A stretch of DNA of 32,018 nt from Pleurotus ostreatus/Saccharomyces cerevisiae fusant (Eukaryota > Opisthokonta), in assembly GCA_024196135.1 (NCBI GenBank), contig JAMQCK010000276.1, positions 1 to 32,018 of the forward strand, in the 5' to 3' direction. A program made the translations under genes and the position numbers. A model generated the notes under the pieces. The model did not search any database. It worked only from the letters and a program-made list of their open reading frames with translations, and was not told the origin of the DNA. Below are positions 8,835 through 17,885 of the stretch, in pieces. Each line of letters starts with the position of its first letter. Position 1 is the stretch's first letter.

Positions 8835-10694
8835 TCACTGCCTGCGCACGGTCGCGTTCATCTGCGCCTGTGCCTCCGCAACCGCCGCGATCTCCCGATG
8901 TGTCGGCGACATGGAGGGGTACGTGATGGGACGCGAGGGGGTGGTCGGCGTCGGCGATGGGCGGTACTCGCGCGCAAAGGGATAGGGGGAGAAGGGTGGG
9001 GAGGTCGGTGATGTGGTCGACGGCGATGTCGAGGATGGAGTCAAGGTCGGAGAGGCTGCCGTAGTGAACGGCGATGACATAGTCGGCACAGCCAAGTGTA
9101 TCGGCACCGGCAATGCGGGAGGTGCAGCGGGTGACGGCGACGCGTCTAGGGATGGCGAAGAGCCGGACAGTGTGTAGTAGTAGTCGTCGACGATGTGCGA
9201 GCCGTGCGGGGATGGTGGCGGCGAATAGTTGGAATGCGATGTTGAGGGCGTCGAGGGTGTCGACGGCGATGAAGGCGTCGACGGGCGGATGTCAATGGTA
9301 TACCCCGAGGTGTCGACGCTGCTTGAGATCGAGATGCGGTTCGCGTCCGCGTCTGAGTTGCGGGTGCCCGAGGTACGCGTGTACGCGTCGGACCCATAGT
9401 CCACGCTGTCGAGCGCACTCATGAACTTGCCCGGCGGGGGCGGCGCGGGCAGCGAGTACGGCGGCGGCATCGAGTTCTCCGTCGTCGTCGTCGCGGTCGT
9501 CACCGACACGCCCGCCTTCTCCCCGGCGCCCTTCCCCTGCGAGCGCATCACGAAGCTCGGCAGCGACAGCGCCTTCGCGCCGCGCTTCTCCTTCCTCTCC
9601 GGCAGCCACTTCTCCGGCACGACGCGCCGCGCGCCGCCGAGCACCGCGTTCAGCACGCGCTTGTACTCCTCGACCGCGTCGTTGCCGAACGCGAAAAACG
9701 CGACGAAGATCCACGTCGACGCGGGCACCATCCACCACACGGTCGTCATGCCGCGGAGGATGACGTCGGGCGTGAGGATGGCGGGGAACGTCTGGATGCG
9801 CGAGAAGCCGGAGTGGACGTCGGCCCAGTTCGTCCAGGGGCGGATGGGGAGCGCGACGGTGGAGAACCAGAGGGTGTAGGAGGTGACGACGACGAGCCAG
9901 ACAAGCTGGACGGTGGCCATGAGGATGAGGCGAAGGTAGCGCGAGGTGTTGAGCGCGGAGTTGCAGGCTTGGAGGTGCATCGAGAAGGAGAGCCGGCGGA
10001 TGATGAAGTGGCGGATGGCGAGGCCTTCAAGGAGGTATGAGCGGACGAAGAAGAATGGAGGTACGATCGGACTCACAAGAGTATACCAGCGCAACAGTGG
10101 CCATGACGAGGGGTGGCACCCACACAAGGAAGATGGATGGGATAGAGAAGTAGGTCGCAGGACGGCATCCGAAGTCCTCGAAAATGTCGAAGCGGTGTCC
10201 TTGGACAACATAGTCTGGAGGCGAATATAAGTGTCAAGGAGGACAAAGCGTAGGAAGCACGCACGAAGAGCCATGAAGACAATGGGCAGTCCCCAGCACA
10301 TAGCGAGCTCGAAGAGGTTGCGACGGCGCTTGTCCGCGGCAGTGGTATGCGAGGCGCGCACGGAGGCAACCTTCTCGAGGTGAATGCAGAGACAAAGGCA
10401 AGCGGCAGGGAGTGCAAAGTTCCCTCCGATGATGAGCTTGGTGGCTGCAGCGGCGCGTCAATGCGGGAAGTACGAGACAAAGGCGGGCGACGTACAGATA
10501 TCACACCAAATGGTGGCCGTTATACGGGAGCTCCCGTTCCAGATCGTAGCGTCGACGGCGTAGACGATGTTCGTTATAAAGAGCCAGGCAATGATGGAGA
10601 GCGTGGCGACGTTGCCCGAGCGCCAGTGCCAGGGGAGTGGCAGGAAGAGGAGGGCGGTGGTGATGTACGCGACGGGGGCGAACTCGGCGTGCAT
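8835..10694 (-). CDS. STE3: receptor 1: STE3-like pheromone receptor (7TM GPCR)
   Basis: The gene has four coding exons on the minus strand: 10694-10496, 10444-10265, 10214-10077 and 10024-8835. The introns are 51, 50 and 52 nt with GT..AG ends, giving 568 residues. It encodes a seven-helix class D (STE3) receptor for farnesylated pheromones, coupled to a heterotrimeric G protein and the mating MAP kinase pathway. Helices are visible near residues 8-24, 30-52, 69-88, 108-128, 148-175, 203-227 and 264-286. Family marks are PLPWHWR after helix 1, IWCDISTK before helix 3 and YVVQGHRFDIFEDFGC after helix 4. A Ser/Thr/Pro-rich cytoplasmic tail of about 280 residues follows. The start was chosen at MHAEFAPVAY, just before helix 1. 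The splice model is supported by frame continuity and by alignment with receptor 2; which pheromones it senses cannot be told. Confidence 0.95.
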
Positions 10695-11643
10695 TGTTCT
10701 TCTCGTGAGGATCGTGAAGGGGACGGGGAGAGGAAGTAGGGGCGGAAGGCGTTCATACTGCTCATATACTCTTCGCTTGTCACGCTGCGACTGGTGAACA
10801 AAGGCTCGGCAGGCTACCGGCTCGCAATGAGGTTCAGGACAATGACCGTCACCGGCGCATGTTGATGGAGGCTTGTTCGCCAAAAAAGGAAGGAGGCTCT
10901 CACACCCTCCCCTTCCTCGTCTGTCCTCTCCTTGTTCGCTCTGGAATGGCTCCTTCCTTCGGCACATATCCACTGTGATACTCGCAATATACTGGCAATT
11001 TTCATACTTTACCACTGAGCTGGATGGCAAGTGTCGATCGATAGGGATTTGACAAGGTCGGCGGCCGACTTCGCGTCTCTCATCGAGCAGCTTAAGCCTT
11101 CCTTTGTTACTTGAACAACGCACAGTCAGGCTGCAAGTTAATACAGGGCTAGACCCAGATCTATTGTGATAGAACAAGAAGGTATCTGTTGTATCCTTCA
11201 GACCCACAACCGGGCGCGGCGACAGGCATGGACGTTACATTCAAGAGCCCGCACACGATTCAGAAGAATTGAAGGGCATAGATGGGGCATAGAATTGCAT
11301 ATGTGGTCAATAAGGAAAGACAGATAGTACTACGCCAGAGCACTATATGTAGATATGGCTCCGAAGGGGGTCGCAGGAACAGAAACTCGCAGCCCGGGTA
11401 TACAGCAGACATCGCGTGGCCGGACGCGAGGCGGGGCGCGGAAGGGCAGGCGAGCGACGTCAGCCGTCGCGGCGCGCTGGGGATGTATACGCATCGAGAA
11501 TGATAGTTCCGCCGCCTGAGTGAGTCCGTCAGTCAATCGAAGAGGCGCTGGGAAGGACAGGCGACAGCGTACCCTTGAAGAGCGCGGGGCAGGGAGTAGT
11601 CCAGTCCGACTTCTAACGGCGGACGTACACATGCACTCCACCC
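10695..11643. other. intergenic region between receptor 1 and the PH4 3' end
   Basis: No gene could be supported. A TATA-like GTATATG lies near 10763 (minus strand), 70 bp before the receptor 1 ATG. Other frames, such as 10458-11207 (-), are the first exon of receptor 1 extended upstream. Nothing recognisable was seen from 10900 to 11640. Confidence 0.45.
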
Positions 11644-11868
11644 TCACGCAACGACGCAGTACCCGCCGAAGTACCCGTCCTGCGAGTCCGCATCGGCGAC
11701 GAGGCGTACGCTGCCCTCGGCGCTGAGCAAGTGCATCAGGTCGGAGGCGTTGGGGGTGGGATCACCGGTGAGGATATGCATGAGGTCGTCGCCATTCGTG
11801 GATGAGGGCGGGAACATGGCGTCGACTGCGCCCATGGAGGGGATGGCGAGGGTGTTGAAGGAGTCCAT
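11644..11868 (-). CDS. PH4: fungal mating pheromone precursor, CaaX = CVVA
   Basis: This 74-residue precursor starts MDSFNTLAIPSMGAVD and ends DGYFGGYCVVA. The MDxF start and CaaX end identify it as a lipopeptide pheromone precursor. The C-terminal part RLVADADSQDGYFGGYC matches RMLADCDDPDGYFAGYC of PH5, so the two are paralogues that share most of the predicted mature peptide. The cleavage site is uncertain: Arg at residue 56 or the acidic stretch ADADSQD are candidates. It is transcribed in the same direction as PH5 and receptor 1. A leader intron and TATA box are visible upstream. Confidence 0.93.
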   Translation of the reverse strand: MDSFNTLAIPSMGAVDAMFPPSSTNGDDLMHILTGDPTPNASDLMHLLSAEGSVRLVADADSQDGYFGGYCVVA

Positions 11869-11992
11869 TGGATAAGGATGAGCGTTGGAAGTTGAAGGGT
11901 GGTCTGGTCGGCTGTTGGTTCGGCGGTGTCAAGTATGTAGTTGGTAGCCGGCGATGAGGACGTTTGGCCGATGAAGCTCAAGCTCTCGAAGA

Positions 11993-12048
11993 CTGAGGAA
12001 GGGCGCAGTCAGCACACGCACACCTTCCAGCCGTACTGCTCGACGCAC
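11993..12048 (-). other. candidate 5'-UTR intron of PH4
   Basis: On the minus strand GTGCGT starts at 12048, GCTGAC lies 20 nt before the end, and CCTCAG ends at 11993, giving 56 nt. The donor and branch words are the same as in the PH2 leader intron. Confidence 0.65.
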
Positions 12049-12106
12049 CTTCAACTTCGATAAGATACGGGCGCAAAAGGTGAAGCAAGCCATGGCTGGG
12101 TGGGGT

Positions 12107-12112
12107 CTTATA
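12107..12112 (-). promoter_or_regulatory. TATA box of PH4
   Basis: TATAAG in the context CGTATAAGACCCC on the minus strand lies about 240 bp before the ATG and 59 bp before the leader intron donor. Confidence 0.6.
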
Positions 12113-12174
12113 CGAGCCGGGTGTGGGAGAGTTGTGGACGGATACGGGCGCACAACGAGCAGCCAGATCGGGAA

Positions 12175-12364
12175 ACAATGCGGGCACGATGCATCCGCGG
12201 GGCTATTGTTCGCGGCGGCAGACGGGCTCAGAAACCATTGTCCGCGGTATCAAAATACTTGACAGCGGGTTCAGAAGGAGTTAGATCTGCGCGCGGGTAC
12301 AGAAGGAGGGATTGTTCACGAGACGAAGGAGATGCCAGCTCAACAACGCTCGATCGGCCATTGT
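12175..12364. promoter_or_regulatory. HMG-type site cluster upstream of PH4
   Basis: Four ACAATG cores occur: ACAATGC at 12175, CTATTGTTCGC near 12203, CCATTGTCCGC at 12235 and CCATTGTTCGCC at 12358. Read toward PH4, three share an extended form GCG(A/G)ACAAT(G/A)G. Confidence 0.5.
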
Positions 12365-13239
12365 TCGCCTGGGAGGGAAGGTTGCATGCTAGGAACCACA
12401 TCCTTGCAAGCACATAAGAATCGAGGAGCATTATGGTCACGAACGGAGCGAAGGGATTCGTTGGGAATGGGGTTCACGCTGTATAGCAAGCTCATTGTGC
12501 GCTTCAAGCGGTTGGTGAAGGAATTGGGGGGCGCGCGCCAGCTGGTGGTTTCGTTTCATAACAAGATTGTGCGATGAAGATAGTTGAAGAATGCTTGGGT
12601 AGGCATTTTCTCGCGTCAGAGTGACGGGGACGGCGGGTGCGATTGGTGAGGTAGGCGGAGGAAACCCGTGGCGGGGCGATCACCGCCCCGACTCCCACAG
12701 CGCCACGTGTGGTCGCGTTCGGTGCACACGCTTCGAGTTCGACTCTGACGCTACCGGGCCATGCGTCGCTGACGCATGGCCCGATAGAGGATAGCGTCGC
12801 TCATCATCGTACCCTTGTCATGAGGAGTACACGGAGTTTGGTCGTTCACCCCGCGCAGGTAAGATGTTCGTGTTCAAGAGAGCCGTCGCTAGCGAATACA
12901 TAGTTGAGATAGATAGGTAGATACATAGCAGAGTGCATAACATAACAGAGCGCATAAAGAGTCTTACATAGCACTCGAGCCGATGCAGCCGTTGCCCGCG
13001 CGTATTCGCAGCAGGCGGCGCAAGACAGCCGAGAAGAGGATGGAATAAGTAAAGGAAGAGGAGAAGAGGGAAGGACGGCGGATGAGGAATCCATCAGCTC
13101 AGCTGCGCGGCAGTGTATCGCATACGCAGCTTGAGCTTAGTAGAACGCTGCCTGAGAGCAAAGTTAGCGCAGTGCAACGAATGATAACACGGTAAGACGC
13201 ACCTCTATAGGACCAACGGCAGCGTGATCACTCGATCGC
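12365..13239. other. intergenic region with a strong hairpin
   Basis: No gene was supported. The main structure is a perfect 13-bp inverted repeat at 12755-12783. A shorter 7-bp one, CGGGGCG..CGCCCCG, lies near 12674-12692. An ATAGATAGGTAGATACATAGCA-like simple tract spans 12905-12930. Confidence 0.45.
12755..12783. repeat. perfect inverted repeat, 13-bp arms, 3-nt loop
   Basis: CGGGCCATGCGTC at 12755-12767 and its exact reverse complement at 12771-12783 enclose GCT. It could form a hairpin in DNA or RNA. It lies in non-coding DNA upstream of PH4 and downstream of PH5. Confidence 0.8.
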
Positions 13240-13362
13240 TTATGCGATAACGCAGTAACCAGCGAAGTATCCGTCTGGATCGTCGCAGTCAGCGAGCATC
13301 CTGATGTCAATCTCCTGGGAGGGAGCAGGCGTCGGTATAACGAATGTGGTGAAGACGTCCAT
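13240..13362 (-). CDS. PH5: short fungal mating pheromone precursor, CaaX = CVIA
   Basis: At 40 residues this is the shortest precursor in the window, reading MDVFTTFVIPTPAPSQ at the start and DGYFAGYCVIA at the end. The MDxF start, CaaX box, upstream leader intron and TATA box make it a credible gene despite its size. Its tail RMLADCDDPDGYFAGYC is a paralogue of the PH4 tail, with an additional internal Cys. The pro-region is very short, so almost half of the translated product may be mature pheromone plus CaaX. It is divergent from PH6. Confidence 0.92.
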   Translation of the reverse strand: MDVFTTFVIPTPAPSQEIDIRMLADCDDPDGYFAGYCVIA

Positions 13363-13377
13363 CGCGCGAGGAGAGGA

Positions 13378-13431
13378 CTAAGATGAAGGATCAGCAAACG
13401 AAGGAATCCGACCATAAGCCTACGTACATAC
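13378..13431 (-). other. candidate 5'-UTR intron of PH5
   Basis: On the minus strand GTATGT starts at 13431, GCTGAT lies near 13395, and TCTTAG ends at 13378, giving 54 nt. It ends 15 bp before the ATG. Confidence 0.65.
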
Positions 13432-13607
13432 ACTGGTTGTGTAGATCGCCGATGAGAGAAGAAGGGTGAAAGGGGCGTAACGCCTATTGAGTGACGCCTA
13501 TTGAAGCGACTGGAGTGTGTGCCGTTGAGTAGCTTGGAGGCGAGTGCTCAAGATGGGCGAAAAAAGTGAGTTGACCTCTGGAAGAAACAGGCGCAAACTC
13601 GCTTGAT

Positions 13608-13615
13608 CTTATATA
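13608..13615 (-). promoter_or_regulatory. TATA box of PH5
   Basis: TATATAAG on the minus strand, within GGTATATAAGATC, is identical over 13 bases to the PH2 TATA region. It lies about 245 bp before the ATG. Confidence 0.7.
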
Positions 13616-13809
13616 CCGCGACGCAGAGTAAATCGCATCAGCATCAGCAGCTGACAGGCAGACCCCCCAGCTGGCTTTTCTGGCAGCGCCGCGGGGACTC
13701 CAGCCACGTTCTGCTCCGGTTCGGCGGAGACCCCAAAATGCTGAGCTGCGAGGACCACGGCGTCTCTGGCCATGCACCCTCCGGATGTCGATCTGCTTTT
13801 TGGGGGGAA

Positions 13810-13845
13810 TTGTGACTCGGATATTATGGCAGTGCGCAACAAAGG
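13810..13845. promoter_or_regulatory. upstream elements between PH5 and PH6
   Basis: TGTGACTCGGAT at about 13811-13822 recurs upstream of PH11 at about 25857-25868, in both cases followed by an AT-rich ATTAT. ACAAAGG at 13839-13845 resembles the ACAAAGGGA pheromone response element described for Ustilago. Function is inferred. Confidence 0.4.
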
Positions 13846-14095
13846 CCGCTAGCGTCGTCGAAGTTGAATACAAGGGAGATCAGGCACCGAAGCCTGCGCA
13901 GTCTGATGGCCATGGTTCATTTCAGATATCCGGGGTTCTAACCGTGATAACGAGCTGGATAAGATTAGATACCTGAGCTAGCGCATCCCAGTTCGACTCA
14001 GTGGAAGGTGCAGGTAGACGCACTCTGGAGGGCGGACCCCCTCCGTTTCGGCGCGCGGGAGGCGGAAGTTACGTGTAGAGGCGGAACATCGGTAT

Positions 14096-14102
14096 TATAA
14101 AT
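14096..14102 (+). promoter_or_regulatory. TATA box of PH6
   Basis: TATAAAT lies 230 bp before the PH6 ATG and about 146 bp before the leader intron donor. Confidence 0.6.
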
Positions 14103-14241
14103 TTCCACGCTTAGATTGGCGAATGGTCAGCAGCACCTGATCAGAGACCACCATCATCTGCAGTCAACAGTATTTGAGCCCCTTCCCCGGCCTCGCCGTC
14201 TGTCTCCTACTCTTTGCCTCCCGGCTTACCAGCGCTCATAG

Positions 14242-14293
14242 GTGTGTTCTTGAGTAGTGTACTCATCGATGGAATGCTTACGCGTCCTTGCAG
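14242..14293 (+). other. candidate 5'-UTR intron of PH6
   Basis: GTGTGT at 14242 and TTGCAG ending at 14293 define 52 nt, with a branch-like GCTTAC about 16 nt before the end. It would remove an upstream in-frame ATG at 14257 and leave ATG 14326 as the first start. Confidence 0.55.
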
Positions 14294-14325
14294 CCATCCA
14301 AGCAAGCTACGCAATTGCTAGCACC

Positions 14326-14451
14326 ATGGACGCCATCACCCCAGCCGCTCCCACCACCACATCCTCGACCTCTGGAAAGACTGTCGAGGACGTCCCTTGC
14401 GGCTCCGAGGACAAGATCATCGACTACGAGAGCTACTGCATAATCTGCTGA
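14326..14451 (+). CDS. PH6: short pheromone precursor with unusual CaaX = CIIC
   Basis: This 41-residue precursor starts MDAITPAAPTTTSS and ends IIDYESYCIIC. The last four residues form a CaaX box whose X is Cys, unlike the A of most precursors here. Farnesyltransferases can accept Cys at this position (family knowledge), so it may still be modified. The block DVPCGSEDKIIDYESYC aligns with the PH3 tail, which indicates paralogy. Cleavage may follow the EDK stretch at residues 28-30 to give about IIDYESYC (inference). An upstream in-frame ATG at 14257 would add 23 residues but lies inside the candidate leader intron, so 14326 is preferred. It is divergent from PH5. Confidence 0.8.
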   Translation: MDAITPAAPTTTSSTSGKTVEDVPCGSEDKIIDYESYCIIC

Positions 14452-15259
14452 GCTCGACACATACGCTCCTTCCTGTCGTTTCCGGTACGTGCTCCCACTC
14501 GCGCTCCTCTGCACATCCCGCTGATTGTCTTCGTTGAGCCAGCGCGTCGCCGCCTGCTGACACCATGCACCGCTATTGCGCCTACCATGGCTGCATCTGA
14601 CTGCTTTATTTATGCGAACCTATGTATTCCTATGTATCCTACACGTATGCCGAATGTTTCTGAGCTATCTGTGGCGTTGCACAAAATTAAGAGTAATACG
14701 CCGTCCATGAAAATTTCCTCCGCCAAGTAGTCGCCCGAATCGCCAGTGATTTTCATCCCCCGGTGCCATCGCATACCCTCTGGCGCAAGTCCACGGTTGG
14801 GTGTCCGGGTACTCGGAGGACAGCCTGACCTCTCGTCCGTTGAGTCGGCTAAGTACAATGCAAGCCATAGACTCGGCCGAGACAGAGGTCGGCCAATTTT
14901 TCGGAGCTCCGACGGCACCCGCACAGCAAAACGGAGACCAGAAACTGGCCCGTACATCGTCAACCTCCTCGAATTTCTGCCCAATTCAGCGAATGGGGGT
15001 AACTGATTGCTGATCAGCCCGTGCTTTCTCACGAACAACCACCACCTGAGCGAGTCGATTTTTGCACCCTCGTTTTCAATCCTTGCGTTGCAGCCTCCGT
15101 CACTTCGGCGAGTTCGGCCAAGCAAAACTTGTCAGCGAGAGACCCCCCTGGGAAGATCAACCGCACTTGGCCGAAAACTTCATCTTGACGCGTCACCCAC
15201 ATCGCATCCCAACTGCAACTACATCCCTCGCAGATAACACCTACCAGCGCTCACCGACG
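14452..15259. other. intergenic region PH6 to PH7
   Basis: No gene or clear TATA box was seen. The minus-strand frame at 14610-15125 (171 residues) has no recognisable domain, CaaX end or promoter signal. The last 30 bp before PH7 follow a possible acceptor CCTCGCAG, but no good donor was found. Confidence 0.4.
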
Positions 15260-15529
15260 ATGTCCGCCGCCGCACCTACGACCAACAACAAGCCCGCTTC
15301 CGCCGCGAAGCGCAACCCCGCCATCCAGGCGCTCGTCACTAGCTCTGCCGACAGCCCCTCCACCAGTACCAGTGAGGCACCCGAAAGCCCCTCGGTCGGT
15401 CGCGCCCTCACCCCTCGCGGGGGCTACTACCTGAACCGCAGCACTGGCCGGGTCGTGAGCTGGGCAGAGCTGAAGGATATGGAACAGGAGGGGGAGGGGA
15501 ATATGACCTACTTTTGCGCGGTTATGTAG
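15260..15529 (+). CDS. PH7: pheromone precursor, CaaX = CAVM
   Basis: This 89-residue product starts MSAAAPTTNNKPASAAK and ends GEGNMTYFCAVM. The final CAVM is a CaaX box with Met at X, a residue well accepted by farnesyltransferase. The seven residues GNMTYFC are identical to the tail of PH9 (GSGNMTYFCVVA), which strongly supports a pheromone role despite the atypical start. The pro-region is longer and Ser/Pro-rich, with GRALTPRGGYYLNRSTGR in the middle. Cleavage near residues 77-79 (DMEQEGEG) is plausible but not defined by a clear pair. The first ATG of the longer frame (15062) gives a non-family N-terminus, so MSAAA is preferred. Confidence 0.78.
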   Translation: MSAAAPTTNNKPASAAKRNPAIQALVTSSADSPSTSTSEAPESPSVGRALTPRGGYYLNRSTGRVVSWAELKDMEQEGEGNMTYFCAVM

Positions 15530-15970
15530 GGAGGGCGTATGAGCCCTGCGCATGCGAGGGAAGGCGGGAGATGCGCGTGCGAGGGTCTCAGCCGCATGCG
15601 CACGGTCCTCTAGGCAGGAAGGGCAATCCTGCCGACTCGCCCTCATCGGTGCTCTGATTTGTACGCATCGGCGACGTCCTGCTTGGCGGTTTCCGACATG
15701 CTGACGCGTCCCGCAGATCCGTCTCGATCTTTCGCCACTCGTTCACCTCGCTGACCCAACCTCACCGTGATCAACCGCCCGCGATACCCGCCTCGACTTT
15801 CTTTTATCCATCGACCTCACAGATCCAACTACCCTCGCGACCCAGAGCGCCTCCCCATGGCTGCCGGGCGCGAGTCATGCCTATGCTTTCTTATCTTATG
15901 TTATCGTGTTCATATATGCTTTCTCGTTTTGCTATGCTCTCCTACGCACCTCGTCGTCATCTATCACCCA

Positions 15971-16101
15971 CCTCGTACGCAGCCAGTCTCCTACCTCGTA
16001 CGCCGCCAGTCTCCTGACTCGTACGCCGCCAGTTTCCTGACTCGTACGCCGCCAGTCTCCTACCTCGTACGCCGCCAGTCTCCTGCCTCGTACGCCGCCA
16101 G
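15971..16101. repeat. 23-bp minisatellite
   Basis: Six copies of a 23-bp unit like CCTCGTACGCCGCCAGTCTC start every 23 bases from 15971. Copies differ by single bases (TACCTCG, TGACTCG, TGCCTCG at the joins). Confidence 0.92.
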
Positions 16102-16188
16102 AGCGCCTGCCCACGGCTGCACGGCGCGTCTTATGCCCTCCATCTTGCTACTGCAAATGTACTATACCCTATGTATGCCTGTCGTAGT

Positions 16189-16260
16189 CGTACTTGAGCC
16201 GCACATGCGCTTGTACTCGAGCCGCACACGCGCTCGCACTCGAGCCGCACATGCGCTCGT
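16189..16260. repeat. 23-bp repeat, three copies
   Basis: Three copies of a unit like TACTCGAGCCGCACATGCGC follow one another. Confidence 0.85.
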
Positions 16261-16459
16261 CGTCTACAAGTTTTTCTTGATTCTTGACTTCCTACTCGAT
16301 ATCTTGATGCTTGCCTTGACTTCCCCCGCCGTGTCAGACAACTGGCGTGGATACCTTGAGTTCCGATCGAATGGAAGGTGAGTAGCAGACTGTCTGGCTT
16401 GCAGGTAAGCGTGCGTCGCCACTCGTTGCGTATGAGGTACGTGCTGTTCAATCCATCGA

Positions 16460-16552
16460 GACCGGGGCTGACGTTCTGCGCATAGACCGAGGCTGACGTC
16501 GAGACCAGGGCTAACGCTCTGCTCGTAGACCGGGGCTGACGCTCTGCGCAAA
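16460..16552. repeat. imperfect repeat, GACCGGGGCTGACG unit
   Basis: Four imperfect copies of AGACCGGGGCTGACGCTCTGC occur with irregular spacing of 22-32 bp. Confidence 0.75.
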
Positions 16553-16615
16553 GCCCGTATCCATCCTCTTGAAGTATGATCGCCCGGGCGCCCCCCTTCA
16601 TCCAGTCGCTCGTCC

Positions 16616-16692
16616 TTTTCATCCCAGGCGATCGTTGTTTTCATCCCAGCCGATCGTTGTTTTCCTCCAAGCCGATCGTTGTTTTCATCCCA
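16616..16692. repeat. 22-bp minisatellite
   Basis: Just over three copies of a 22-bp unit containing CGATCGTTGTTTTCATCCCA occur, with the word CGATCG at 16629, 16651 and 16673. Confidence 0.9.
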
Positions 16693-17209
16693 GGTCCAGG
16701 ACTTGATAACCGCTCCCCTACCTTCCATCGGCCCGACTCTCCAAGCACGCGTCGACACCCGTCTCGAGTAAACAAACGTCGCCGCTCGTCTTCCCTGTGT
16801 TGATCGTCACCTACCGTCCTCTGTACCGCTCTTGAATTGCTCGGTGCGTCCTCTGGCTCGCTATTTCGCCGTTTGCTGATCTCCCTCGCAGGCGCAGGCC
16901 TGTTTCTCCGCCGGTATATCCCGTTGCAAATGAATTACTATACATTGACTTCGTGACTGCTTGGCGCGTCAGCACCAACGCTCTCCTCTGGCCCTAACCT
17001 CTCACCTTCCTGTTGCCCTATCCCCCAGCCCGAATTCCGATACCCAGACCCTCAGCGCGCGGCCCCCAGTCCATGTCCCAGTATTCTATCCCTTTTACTC
17101 TTACCTACCCTTCGATTCCACTTCATCGCACACCCCCGACTTTCCTACCTTCCCTTCCTCATCGCGCGACACCCTGTCCGCTCACCTGCGTTGCCCCTCA
17201 GAACACCGC

Positions 17210-17482
17210 CTACCCCGCCACGCAAAAGTACACCACGTCCGCATCCTCGTCGCGTTCGCTGTCGGCCTGGCCTCCTCCCGCCGGTCCTTGGCTGCGACTG
17301 CTTTCATGATCCCCACTACCAGGTGAACACGCACCTGCTTGATTGTTCCCCGGCCCCGAGCTTCCTTCGCCCCCACTAGCGAGCATGCCCTGCAACGCCG
17401 AGTTCCCCTGCCCTTGCGAGGGTGTGGGGTGCATGGGGATGGCGGTGGAGGAGGTGGAGATGGTGCCGGAGGGGGAAGTCAT
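17210..17482 (-). CDS. PH8: putative pheromone precursor, CaaX-like end CVAG
   Basis: This 90-residue product starts MTSPSGTISTSSTAIP and ends ERDEDADVVYFCVAG. The C-terminus has the CaaX layout but ends in Gly, which is unusual for prenyltransferase recognition. An ER pair at residues 75-76 lies ten residues before the CaaX Cys, exactly where basidiomycete precursors are cut, predicting DEDADVVYFC. The YFC end is shared with PH7 and PH9. The start does not follow MDxF, and the frame stays open far upstream because of composition, so the N-terminus is uncertain. The upstream region is a GA-rich repeat. It could be a functional, diverging or decaying gene. Confidence 0.62.
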   Translation of the reverse strand: MTSPSGTISTSSTAIPMHPTPSQGQGNSALQGMLASGGEGSSGPGNNQAGACSPGSGDHESSRSQGPAGGGQADSERDEDADVVYFCVAG

Positions 17483-17489
17483 GGTGGGC

Positions 17490-17640
17490 TGACGTGAGGT
17501 GGGGAGGGAGGGAGGGAGAGGCGAGGGAGGGATGGGCGAGGGAGGGAGAGACGAGGCGAGGGATGGAGAGGCGAGGGATGGAGAGGCGAGGCGAGGAGGT
17601 GGGTAGAGGATGGAGGGAGAGGAGGTGAGGGGAAGGGGAG
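17490..17640. repeat. purine-rich (GA) repeat tract
   Basis: On the plus strand almost every base is G or A, built from GGGAGG and GGCGAGGGATGGAGA words. It starts just upstream of the PH8 start codon and would lie in its promoter or leader. Confidence 0.85.
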
Positions 17641-17885
17641 GGGAGAGACGATGGAAGACGATGGAGGACGATGATTGGGGTGAACGCGGCGAGGAGTGAG
17701 GAGGTTGAAACGAGCGCGAGGGCGGGGACGGAGACTGGGGGACAAAGAAGAAGCGAGGAAAGTAGGGGGGAATGTACGTGATGAGAGGAGCAAAGACAGC
17801 CCCGCTGACGACTAGGCCGAGCCAGCGCGACGCAGGCGCGCAACACACGACACGAGCGATACGGAGACGGCGACCAGCGACACGG

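Larger units (their letters stand above)
15530..17209. other. intergenic region with several minisatellites
   Basis: No gene was supported. The region holds four different short tandem arrays (15971-16101, 16189-16260, 16460-16552, 16616-16692) and pyrimidine-rich sequence between 16960 and 17200. Frames through the arrays produce repetitive peptides that reflect the DNA repeat rather than a protein. Confidence 0.5.

Noticed and set aside
9421..9879. 152-residue plus-strand ORF opposite receptor 1
   Set aside because: It is a shadow of the receptor 1 last exon; composition explains the open frame and no motif is visible.
14610..14715. Minus-strand MDGVLLL start near a GCCGTCCAT word
   Set aside because: It resembles the MDxF start only by chance; the frame ends in HRFA with no CaaX Cys.
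15971..16101. Regular 23-bp repeats considered as a CRISPR array
   Set aside because: The copies are directly adjacent with no unique spacers, and the genome is eukaryotic.
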